Assembly: GCF_000524195.1 (NCBI RefSeq)
Contig: NW_020170447.1
Coordinates: 181,831 to 245,830 of the forward strand
Direction of reading: 5' to 3'
Origin: Echinococcus granulosus
Taxonomy: Eukaryota; Platyhelminthes; Cestoda; Cyclophyllidea; Taeniidae
DNA length: 64,000 bases
In this document: positions 12,201 through 22,511 of the stretch, piece after piece
How positions within the stretch are numbered: the first letter of the stretch is position 1
Layout: the number at the start of each line of letters is the position of its first letter
Made by a program: the position numbers and the translations under genes
The notes under the pieces: model-generated
Databases searched by the model: none
Told to the model about the DNA's origin: nothing
What the model saw: the letters and a program-made list of their open reading frames with translations, nothing else

Positions 12201-15200
12201 AACAGATGAACACCTCATAGTGAACAGAAAACACAGCATAGTCTTGTGAAGATAAATTGATGCCCTATAGGTGAGTCTATGGACTGGCGAGAGGATCGTT
12301 TGAGAATAAAACCAGAACATAAAAAGCAAGTCGGGGAGCAGACACCGAAGAAGTGGTCCCCAAATTTGCAGTCTTCCAAGCCCACTGTCTGTCCTCCCAC
12401 TGTCATTGCTAGTGGGTGAAAGGCATTGGCTTGGAATATGCCAGCGTTACTCCCTCTCCCCAGTTAACATTGGCGGGGAACCCATTCCTACAGCTTTGGA
12501 ACAGAGCCCAAACTAGATTGAAATCGCATTCATGCGGTCCAAATTGAGGGGAAGGTGGCAGAGAACACAATAAGGAGTACTGCACCGATGATAGGCCCAC
12601 ACATCTCAATGTTTTATACAGCACGCATATAAACAGTTGGGGGCATTCAACAAGTCACTTCGCACGTCATACGATAAAACTTCTTCTCGGTCGCTTGATA
12701 CAGTTCGCAATCTAACGCTGGACGCAATGAAAGTAATAAATACCCATCGGAACCCACCAATTGGAAGCAACTGAAGGAGCTGTTGGTAAAACGACTTTCT
12801 ACTACTCTCTCTTGACACAATATGGATCATGAAGTGACGCAAAATATGATACTTCTGTCATCTTGGACGTGCTGAAAGCACCCAAGAGAGGGGGGGGGGG
12901 CTAGGAGAAACAGGATGAAACCTCCTTCAATAAGATAAGCGAAGTGTTGCAGTTTGTTTTACCTTAAAAACTAATTAGTAGCTCAGTTGTAGTTCACTGT
13001 CGACTGGATTTCGTCAGTTGAATATGTTAGTTTACGACCAAGTCAAATGGCGTTGGATTGACCATCTAGTTGACGTTTGTTTTAAAATTGTACAAACAAT
13101 TAACCTACCGCACTACGCCCTCCACGGTGGCTAAGCGGCGACTAGATATCAAACCGACCGCACTTCTTAGCCTTTCAGATCCTCGGCACCATCAAAAAAA
13201 ATTGAGCAACTTGTTGGCACCATTCGCCTGTGATTTAAACGCTGGACAGGCAACGTCTACTTTTAAATGGGGCTGAAAATCCCACAAATTTTGATACTGC
13301 TCGAAGAAGCAGAGCAACTGAACACTGCCTTATGGACTGGCATTGCTCAGCTTTGATATTGGCCTCACGCAAATGAGCAAGTGTGCTCATTCAGACCACC
13401 TATGGATGGGCAATGAGCTGTGCATTCCTTCCAAACATCTGCGTCTGACCTTGAATAGCCAATAGAATCAGGAGGAAAGAAGGAAACTCGTCCGTGCAGT
13501 CTGGTAAAACCAAACGTATCCACTACTTTTGAACGCCGTCCTGTTCCTTGACCAGGTAATATCTCTGGGGAGAGCCATAAACCGGAAACTGACGCCAGGA
13601 CTTACGGTTGGGAGAACATGGCACTTGTTGGTTAGCATCCTTACAACAATTTCGAAAAGAACTTATTAACCTTGATTTAGCTCAAGGTCCGGCAATTTTT
13701 TGAGATATTCATCATTTCTCCTGCTCAGAGATCTGCCTTTCTTGGCTTTCACCGCTTCTCTGCTGGCATAGTAGAATTTTCTTGTTTTCAAAAGTAGTTT
13801 TGGCTCTACAGGACCCAGCAGGATGGTTTATTTCCATGAGTCCCCACGCGAGGCTTCAACTAAGCCATCCTCAACAACGTAGTATTCTCTCACTCTATCA
13901 ACTGGTTGATCTATTTTGATTTATCGCAGAGTTCAGGTACGGGGCAAAGGGAGAACGGATAAGGTGACAGAATTGCCCACTCTCTCTTTTCGTCCTCCAT
14001 TTTTCTTCCGCCGGCCAGACATTGTTAAGGTAATGAGATTTGCATTGGTGCGCAAACCATTCTCATCCCTACGCTATTCGGTGGGCAGACTGGCGCAAGC
14101 GCGTTCGTCGAGGGCATTTTTGAGGAGGAAAAAAAGAAGCGCCGTTCAGCCTCTACATTAAAATCCCTCAAGCGTCATCTTGGGGCGGATGAAGAGTACA
14201 GAGCGCTCGATACGAAAAGCAAAACCCCTCCTTACTGTTTCAGCAATTCACTTTACCAAAAAATGGAGGCAAAAAGAACAGGTACAACTACTACTCCTTC
14301 GCCGCATCTCGTGCAAATATCACAAATTTGACCAGAAATGGCAACAGAGCACCAGGAGTACTTTAAGAGCACATTTTTCGGGCAAAAAAGATAAATTTTC
14401 ATTTTTCACATCATCATGCAACGCTATTTAAAGTACACCCAAAGGGGGGGGGCTTTGGCAACGAAAACACCAGTTCCTGTCTTCTAAAGCGCATCAGGCT
14501 GGCTGTTTCATAGTTGGAGTACGGAACACTTGGCTTGAATCCAAGCAGGAGGATCCTTAAGGGCACAAACCAAGGGGAGGAGGTGATGTTTAAGAGTCAC
14601 TCGTTGGTATGACAAAGCCACATTAAATGGGCTAAGCCTCTAAGGCCCAAAGCGTTTACAACTTGCAGTACCCTTCATACAGCAGGAGAGACACTCCTAG
14701 GTCAGAGCTCTGCTTATAAACACAACTTCCGGAGTCTTGGCATGAAGCCAGGTCAGCCATGTGACACCCTTCCAAAAGGAAGGCCGTAGTTCTATTGTTG
14801 AGACGTTGGCAATCCGTCAAGCTTTGTCCAGGCGTATATCATTAAGGATCAAAAAGTAACGGAAGTAGGTAGTTTTAAGTAACCCTTACAATTCTTAATT
14901 GTCTGTAAAACGAATTTTATTCTCATTTTTTCGGAAAAAATTCCCTTTTCTTATAAAGACACAGAAGCAATAAAAGTCAGGTCCAATGGATCATAAACTA
15001 AGACAGGACAGAAGTTGGATGAGTGGCTGAAAATAGCTAGAAGGCAAAGTACTTTCCTGGGAAAAATAAAGAGAATTCTATAAACTCATTTAGTGAGGCC
15101 TCATAAAAATTGGAAAATTGAGAGAATGAAGATGGCACATCGCCTTGACTTTGCATAATTCGTCCACACCTAGTTTACTGACTAGCCAGCTGGCTCGGTG

Positions 15201-18200
15201 GTAAGTCTAGACCTTGCGACACATTCCATCAGCCTCGCTAGGGGAGGGGACAAGAGGATGACAACTATGACACTAATGGGCCATTAGAGGAATGAGAGAG
15301 AGAGAGACAGAATAGAGCCCTCGATGCTGACAGCCAATTGGGGCAAATCGCTACTTCTGGTATCACACATTCCATCGGATGGAATGCGCCGCGACACACC
15401 CTCTGGGAGATAAAAAACCCACACATAAATACACAGTTACCTGGGCAGTTCGATCGAAAGTCTACTAAGAAGGAGGGAGAACAGTAACACCATGTAGCAA
15501 CCAAATAAGGGAATGTGACAGGCATAGTGAAGCTTGAACCGCTTAATTGCAGGAAGAGATGTTCCTTTAAACACCTTGTTACAGGATTGGGAAGCACCGA
15601 AAAAGTTAAGATATATAGGAAACACTTCCCTTCGAATCTGCTTAAACCGGAATTAACCGATTGCAAGCCTCCATGAGGACCATGGTGGCCAATTAAGATA
15701 GAATGAGCCAAAACCGCTCTTAAGATCGCATACGCCTTCAAAAGTGAATCACGCATGTGGTCACCACTCTACCGGAAGGTGAGCGATTAGGCATAACCGC
15801 CTGCATCTTAATGAAGATAATCCGGACCAAAAAATAAGTACTTGCAAACACCTATGATACAGACCTGACTGACCAAAAGGGGAGACAAGGAGGATGCCAT
15901 CGGAGCGTTAACCACTAAGATTATTGACAGCTTAGCTCAACCCAATAATGCCATAGAGGGACGAAATTTAACGTCCCATCACAAATAAAGCAGCTTTTGA
16001 GTTGTTCAGTTATATGGCATGAGCTAACAGACAAGCCTTCAAAATAAGAGCCCCCAAACCCATTCTTGTCATTCCGTCAAGTTAGAAACCGCGGCAGACT
16101 TGAAGACTGGCCAATAGGAGCACTACCTGAACGCTCAAAAACAAGTCAAATGATTGATAGCTCGAATACTGACAGGGGTTTAAGTACAATGAAGATCCCT
16201 TCTTGGATGTGAAACGCTTCAAGGAAGAGTCTCGAAACGGAAACCCCACTCAAGTACTCGGAGCTAAGTCCAGCTCTTCGAGAGAAAGACCCGAATTCCA
16301 CCGCTTTCGTGAATAAATTCGACAAAGCAAAGAGGGACGCCGGTGGAAACAAAGTTGAAAGAGATTTGCACTGACCACGCAAATCAATGTAGGAGTAATT
16401 AAAGGCGAACTTAAAATGCCTTTTCTGATGTAATAAAATTGCTAGAATGCCAAAAATTACACGAACCTTTTGGCCACGGTGAAAAATATTACTTTAACAT
16501 GATTTGGCAGCGGAATGGGAGAAATAACAGGAAATGTCACATTAGGTTTCAAACTTGAAGGAAAAAATTTCGCGGCGTTATCCCAAAAACACCACCTGTA
16601 CATCTGTCAGGATAAAAATAGGGACTTCCCACACACCGGATGTGGGATTGGAATCCAGAAAATAGACTAGAAGCAGTCACTAATCGTGCTGTTACGGCCA
16701 GAAATGCTTGGTTGCGAGACATAAAACCCAACAACAAGTTAAGAGTACTGAATGGAGGGATGGAGAGCAGAAAGGAAGTATTGGTGGGTAACCATACGAG
16801 GTCACTGACCTTGTTGTCACCTCCAGACACGGCAAGGATGTTGCCCGTGAGGGACCAGGAGACATGCCACACCACATCAGGGTATGTGGCCAGCACCACA
16901 GGTTTCCAGACCTCCTCTGCCGCACCCTCTACAGCAGTGCCGAGGAGACCTGTGGCATTGACGTCAGAGCCGACACGACGTCGCAGACTCTGCCAGACGA
17001 TGACACAGCCATCCTGTCCACAGCTGGCGATCTGCTGACGGGCGAGAGAGAGGGAGGGACACCAGGCGACATCGCGCACCCATTCGGTATGACCACCTTC
17101 GAGTTGGGCCTCCTTCACCCAGCCCCCGGAGCTTGGATCCTCCCTAAAGGGAGAACAGGAAGATACATTATGTCAATTTGAAAGATAGTAAAGTGGCTCC
17201 CAGCTTCACTAGAATCTAGTCCAGTTATGGTTGCTATAAGCAATCTTGGAGTGCAAACAAAGTAAACCTACCACTAAAAAGTTTTAAAGACTTAAAAATT
17301 AGCCCGTGAAAAACGTCGGTTAAACAAATAGGAGATTGCGATGTAATGCTAAATTAGGAGAAAGGATAGGGGGTTTCCATAAGGTCTAGTTCATTTGCTG
17401 ACTCTGATACTTCTCTCCACGGCGAATATCCACCTACACTTGGACACGAGTCCCTTTTGGAGCAACAGTAAAAAGAGACTTGTCCTCCGTTAGAGGCAAA
17501 AAGTATCAGAGATGCCCCCACTGCAAGACTACCAGTGGGGTACTCAAGCAACCTCTGAAGGTCTTCCAATGTAGGCAAGTACGGAACCTCTATTCTAAAC
17601 ATATGAAAGACCTAGCGGACTGTTAGCTTAGGTAGCGTCGACCTCTACGCCACATTCACAAAGACCGAGCCATAGGAGGGTAAAAGGGCCTGCGTAATCG
17701 TACATATTGGTAAAGCAAACATATTGCTGTGAGCACCATCCTTGGTGTACTCCTACACAATCCTCCGAGTCACTCAACAGGACAGGGCGCAGAAAAGGAA
17801 GAATCCGCAGTCCTACTGGCAAGGAATGAGTAGTAGAGTAAAAACTCACCGCCAAATCTTGACGAGGCAGTCACAGCCCCCGGAAACGATGCGCTTAAGG
17901 AGACCACAGGCCGTTTGGCTCAACGAAGGGTTCAGTATGAAGTCCGCGTTGATGGCTGGAGCCCATGAGACCGCGTTCACGCCAGACTGCAGTTTAAATA
18001 GACAATTGACGAGGTTACCAAAGTCATACTACTGTGAGAATAATTAGTAGTATGAAGAGACTCCCTGATTTAAATCCACAGATTTCTGATAGTACAAGTT
18101 GTATTTGTTTGAAATAAGGCATGACAAATAAAAAGCAGACCCCAAAATCATTTCATAGTTATTTTCTCTCATATCTCTCTAAAATTGGGATTAAGAAGGT

Positions 18201-20482
18201 CAAAGGTTCGGAGTATTTAACATTGACCCATTACAAAAGTACGCAGCAGAAAGCTAAAAAGGGAGTGGGCAGTTCCGATGTTTTTTCGTTTGAGAGAGTA
18301 AAAGCTTATAATCACTGAACAGTACAATTTATGTGACTACAAGGACCTCTACCAAAGCAAATAACGACTCACAACATCAACTACCCGAAACCCATGCTTG
18401 CGACAAACACAACCAGTATGTGATCGGTGGTTTTTTTACAAAAAATGTCTAAATTTACGTGTATATGTGTATGTGAAAAAAAACACACTTGTGACTCATA
18501 CTAGCAAGCACACCTAGGCGCAAACACTAAAATCTCGTCTGTGAGACACCTTGTTTCCTCCAAGAAAGCAGAAATAAAACAAGACCCTCCTGATGACCTT
18601 CGGTCCCTATTTAGCTCCTCCAGAAGCATAGAACTGGAGAATAAGGAATAAATTTAGCACCAAACTCTTACTATTACTGACTTATTTTATTCTGGGGCTA
18701 ACCGTTAAGACCAAAAGAAGCATGCTTATGTAGCAATAGAGTGAAAAATCGGGTTTTTGGCATTCGGCTACACAACACACCACATACGAGTCATAGATTT
18801 GACTCCATTACTCCATTAGAATTGCGTCTGGTACTATAATTCTCCCAAGCCCTGCTGAAATATGAGGGCTAATAAAAACATCAAAGGGATAATTGCGGTT
18901 CCAGACATGAGCTAAATGTCACGCGAGAAACCGGAGCTAAAGCCAGAGTGCATAAATAGCTACTTGTAATGTAGACAGTCGATATATTCACTTCAAAATG
19001 CCTTTCTAAGAGTAAAAAGCCACTGGGCACCAGAGTAGGCTTAAAATAACCTTAACTTCTTATTCTCGAAGGGGATCTTTCCATAGTAGTGATGGCTATA
19101 ATTTTTTACAATCGGTGCAGTGGATGGAGATGAAAGAGATTACAGAAAGGAACACCGTAACCATTCTACTCAACCTTCTAACACAAATTATATTACTTAT
19201 TCTCATAAATACTATTTATCGGCGGCACAAGTGGTCAAAAGAAGTTCAAAGGGTTTTTATGCACATAGCTATTTATTTTTGACGGGAAAGAAAGACGTTG
19301 AAGAGGCTAAAAAAAGAACTCAAAGAACATTACCTCAATTGTTGGAACAGGACTTTAGAACAAGAAGCACTAAAAGCAACCACGTCAGCTAAGAGCGTGG
19401 AAGGTAAGGAATAAGGCAATAATTTCACAGATTCAGTCCTAACAGAAGTGGAAGTGGCAGACGCGAGTGGCCGAGCAGAAACCTTACTGAGTGAATCAAT
19501 GCTCTGTCATGCAATACACTTTGCAAGAAGTGTAGCGTGACTACTTTAAAACAATTAGTAGCAGTTAACAATATATAGGTGTATGGCAATGACCATTCCC
19601 ATCGTCCCAGAGCACCCAAACCCGGCAATCTGATTTGCGTTTTCCACCTTTTCCCAATCACAACAAAGGTAGGCAACTGATGCCTTCATGACAAAAACAC
19701 TTGGGCTTGAAACAGAAGGCTGTCTAACAGGGGGCTTTAACATATTCAAACGATGCAGCGATCATCAGGTGGGACATTTAAGGGGGGTGAGCACAATTTT
19801 TACCACTGCAATGGGTTTAAAACTAGACCCCCTTTTTGCATATCACCTCTATGGGTAATTCATCCCACACAGGAGGCACAAGGATAACAAGGAAAGATCA
19901 GAATTCCATAGAAACCTCTTCCATACTTACCGCATGAGCATCAGGTATCGTGGTGCTATCCCAATTTCCAGCTGAAGTGTAAGTCAGGATTGAAATTATG
20001 CCATCGGAACTGCCACAGGCTAAAACAAGCCCATATTCGTGGGGAGCCCAAGCCACAGTGTTGACTGAACTCTTGTGGTCTTTGTACGCATAGAACTTCT
20101 CCCACTTCCCCTCGTGTTCCATCCACACAATAACGCTGCGATCATAGCTGCAGGAGGCCAGTAGATTGCCATGAATAGGGTGAGACCAACTCAAGCCCCA
20201 AACTGGTCCCTGGTGCCTACATAAAAAAAGAACTGCTACTCATTGGAACAATTTTCTGGGCTGTAAAGCCACGGTCCACTGACCCTCTGAGTTCGGCGAT
20301 AAGTTTCTGCTTCTTGTCTTTGACATTAAAGAGCTTTATAACTTCGTCGGAGGAACAGGTTGCTAGAGTTGTCCCATAATAGTTCATTTGAGCGTCATGC
20401 TGAATAAGCAGAAAGAATGAGAGAAATATTGACTTGCGATTATGTCTTCATGACCAGTGTCGACGGTTTGGTACACTGAGAC
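3296..20482 (-). CDS. SEC13: SEC13 WD40 protein of COPII coat and nuclear pore
   Basis: SEC13 is a six-bladed WD40 propeller. With SEC31 it forms the outer COPII cage at ER exit sites, and it also belongs to the Y-complex of nuclear pores. Six exons join in phase: 20482-20438, 20399-20284, 20216-19931, 17986-17850, 17143-16810 and 3619-3296. Family hallmarks are HEDIIHDAQMNYYG, LATCSSDEVIKLFNV, LASCSYDRSVIVW, LACGSSDG, HTEWVRDVAW, DVVWHVSWSLTGNILAVSGG and, in the last exon, VTLWKENLEGAWVILSEV. The protein is about 414 residues against about 320 in human. The excess is mostly an 85-residue Ser/Thr/Gly/Ala-rich tail. There is no in-frame ATG before VSVYQTVDTGHED; the exon begins right after a TTACAG acceptor, so the initiator is probably supplied by a spliced leader or an unseen exon. 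Intron 1 is a 38-bp GC-AG intron and intron 5 is 13.2 kb. Confidence 0.93.
4752..5342 (-). other. Unexplained 196-codon open frame in SEC13 intron
   Basis: This open frame lies inside intron 5 of SEC13 and is the longest uninterrupted frame in that intron. Its middle, about 4800-5150, looks richer in GC than the flanks and is also open on the plus strand (4853-5146). The predicted peptide starts with a hydrophobic Phe/Leu-rich stretch, then becomes Trp/Cys-rich without a domain I recognise. It could be a fragment of an old transposable element or simply chance. I assign no function. Confidence 0.2.
10185..10801 (+). repeat. Short repeated motif, two copies about 590 bp apart
   Basis: Two segments in the same orientation, around 10180-10217 and 10740-10801, share a GAGTGAG-rich lead followed by AGATTGAnCyTAAGGTAATAAAA and then GGA. 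Both lie close to GA-rich or CA/TGCG-rich simple sequence. This suggests degraded copies of one dispersed element, but only about 35 bp is clearly shared, so full ends cannot be drawn. Confidence 0.35.
15173..15245 (+). repeat. Possible tRNA-derived SINE head
   Basis: The segment TGGCTCGGTGGTAAG (about 15191-15205) resembles a tRNA A-box (TRGCnnAGTGG), the usual internal promoter start of tRNA genes and tRNA-derived SINEs. No convincing B-box (GGTTCGAnTCC) follows at tRNA spacing, and no cloverleaf can be folded by eye, so it is not a functional tRNA. A short string ACACATTCCATC recurs about 145 bp later. Confidence 0.25.
20400..20437 (-). other. 38-bp GC-AG mini-intron in SEC13
   Basis: Reading the minus strand, the exon ends ...GAC ATA ATC, followed by a GCAAGT donor, a pyrimidine-rich stretch and a TTCAG acceptor, then CAT GAC GCT CAA ATG. 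Removing exactly these 38 bases restores the conserved HEDII-HDAQMNYYG junction. No GT donor nearby keeps the frame: the only GT (in GCAAGT) leads to a stop. Confidence 0.85.
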
Positions 20483-20500
20483 CTGTAAGGTACATCCAAG
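20483..20500 (-). promoter_or_regulatory. Candidate trans-splice acceptor of SEC13
   Basis: On the minus strand TACCTTACAG immediately precedes GTC TCA GTG TAC, which encodes the conserved SEC13 N-terminus VSVYQTVDTGHED. The reading frame upstream reaches a TAA without any ATG. Human SEC13 starts MVSVINTVDT, so an AUG joined exactly at this acceptor would give M-VSVYQTVDT. Flatworm spliced leaders end in AUG, so this may be where the leader supplies the start codon. Confidence 0.6.
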
Positions 20501-22311
20501 ACTTAATCCGTTTTAAAAGGAAATAAACTGCAAAAAAAGAACAAAGTAGTGAGGTGACTAAATTGAATATTCACAAAGGAAGTGCAAAGCAAATCCATAA
20601 TTTGGTTGTAATAATAACTATTATTAGAAAGGTATGATTAGTGGCAATTCGCTTTAATATAGGTAAAGTCAGGTATCTTGGTTCCTAACTGAATATACAT
20701 TGATTTCCAAGAATGATTTGCATCGAACACTTTAGTATAATATAAGGTCATCATTAGAGCATTTAATTCATGACGATACTACCATTCGGCCCGCGCTAGC
20801 ATTAATAAAAATTGATTTTAAAGGGCAGAAACATCTGCAATTCAACTAAGCCTGGGGGACGGTTTTCAGTAGTTAACATTGCGTATCATGATTTCGCAAT
20901 AAATACAAGGTACCAAATTCATAAGTTGCACAAGAAGTTCTACTTTTGAGTGCACCCATAGGCTACTGCTGAACGCAAGATTCCAGAGTAATTACAAGGT
21001 GTAAACAGTTATCTATCATTCAATATAAGTCAAAACAAGGAGAATAAGGAGCAATGCCTGACAAAGTCGTCGCCCAAAACGAAATATTTAGACAGAATTA
21101 AAACAGAGCCAGGGAAGAGAACAATTTACTGTGCCTTTGTATTAAAAACAAATAAAGCGCAAAATAGGCATTATAATTCCAAACCAGGTAAAGTATGGAG
21201 TTCTATGTGTGTTTGAAACCCAAATTAGGAACATTTAGACAAAAAACGTTGTGGAGAAAAGTGCCCACATTTACCATTCTCAAACGTGTAAACCGAAAAT
21301 ATGGGCACACGACTTTGAAATCCGTCTCCGGGCGCGGGTTTTAGTTTAATCCATTTAAACAACCAAAACGTAAACTATTTTAGGAACTAACTTCTAAAAA
21401 AATTATAAAATTATCCGATTTAAATATCTTAGGCCCACGAAAAAACTCATCAATGACATTCGCTTACCTAAAAGCATACCAACTTGCTGCGTCTGAGTCA
21501 TCCCTGATACCTCCGGCCAATGTCTATCATAAACAAATTACTGAAGTGACTGGAAAGTTAAAAACATAAAAAGAATGTTAGTATACGGAATTGATGAAAG
21601 GATCTTAAGAGCTGAACATTCCGCGCAACTGAGTGAGTGATTAAGCGATTTATTCGCTACTTTGGGGGTGTTTTTGTCGTCAGCTATAAGGTTACCTTTG
21701 TAGCAAGGACCCATCCTCTGCTTCGCTGATATGATGCTAGATTTTAGCGCTTGTAATCCATAGTGAAAATTATGATATATACCACGGTTTGCTCTAGCCT
21801 TCTCGATACTCAGAAGCGTTCCTAACCACTTTGTCTGACGTATAGTTTAAATTGACTTTACAGGTCTCCTTTCAATGGTATCTTTTTGTCACTATGCTTC
21901 CATTTTAATGATGTCTGTTACTTTTGGCTTTGTGTAAACTTTGTAGGCAGTTTCTTAGTTGGAGGCTTTTTATATTTTTAGTATGGTTTTGTTTTATCCT
22001 TCTCGTTCATAATTCAGTATAGCCGATGGAAAAGACAGTGAAAGGTAGACATAGCTTCGACCTACCTTCCGTTGTGGGTGTGTTTTGCCATAGAAGTTGT
22101 CTTTTCTCCGTCTACACTTGGTGTCCATTCAATGGCGTTAATATGCTTGCCCATTTGCCACAGGCACCGCTGCTGAATGCACCTTAGCGTTATTCATTCG
22201 CACGTAGAGGGGGATGCCATGGATAGGACCGTAAACTCCTCCAAAAATAAAGTTTGCACCCTCCCCTCTCCTCTCGCCGTTCAGAACGATTGGGCTGAAG
22301 AAAACTGAGGC

Positions 22312-22317
22312 TTTATT
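22312..22317 (-). terminator. Poly(A) signal AATAAA of NECAP
   Basis: AATAAA on the minus strand about 195 bp downstream of the NECAP stop codon. The distance fits a normal 3' UTR, and no closer canonical signal was seen. Confidence 0.55.
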
Positions 22318-22327
22318 TCTGACAGAT

Positions 22328-22356
22328 GAAGAAGAAGAAGAAGAAGAAGAAGAAGG
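22328..22356 (+). repeat. (GAA)n microsatellite
   Basis: Perfect GAA repeat of about nine units in the NECAP 3' flank, just beyond the poly(A) signal. Confidence 0.95.
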
Positions 22357-22403
22357 AAACTGCATCAGAAATCTAAGCAGCAAGCAAATCTCTCTCAATT
22401 AAA

Positions 22404-22425
22404 CCACACACACACACACACACAC
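22404..22425 (+). repeat. (CA)n microsatellite
   Basis: Perfect CA repeat of about ten to eleven units, about 90 bp from the NECAP stop codon and therefore probably within its 3' UTR. Confidence 0.95.
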
Positions 22426-22511
22426 GATGGAATTTCGCCGACATTGCAGCAGCAGAAAGGAGAAAAATAATTATTATCGCCACCATTTACGATAGTATAT
22501 CGGAATTCGCC

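Larger units (their letters stand above)
3620..16809 (-). other. 13.2 kb intron 5 of SEC13
   Basis: This stretch separates the exon ending GGDNK (donor GTCAGT at 16809) from the last exon starting VTLWKEN (acceptor CTGCAG before 3619). The split falls inside a beta-strand block that is contiguous in other SEC13 proteins, and the phases match (0/0). It holds no exon I can support. The long open frames at 4752-5342, 10680-11174 and 15265-15756 (minus strand) have no recognisable domain and no splice logic. Contents include poly-G runs (12890-12900, 14444-14452), GA tracts (about 10899 and 15293) and a short repeated motif at 10190 and 10775. Confidence 0.8.
20483..22511. other. Intergenic region between SEC13 start and NECAP stop
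   Basis: About 2 kb of AT-rich sequence between two genes on the minus strand. The NECAP 3' end lies here, with an AATAAA on the minus strand at 22317-22312. I see no further coding sequence; the open frame at 22138-22398 is mostly the complement of a GAA repeat. The SEC13 promoter or outron should lie just right of 20482. Confidence 0.5.

Noticed and set aside
15173..15245. tRNA gene
   Set aside because: Only an A-box-like string is present; no B-box at the right spacing and no cloverleaf.
15265..15756. 163-codon open frame on the minus strand
   Set aside because: No recognisable domain; lies in the SEC13 intron near a possible SINE-like segment. No supported splice sites or conserved motif.
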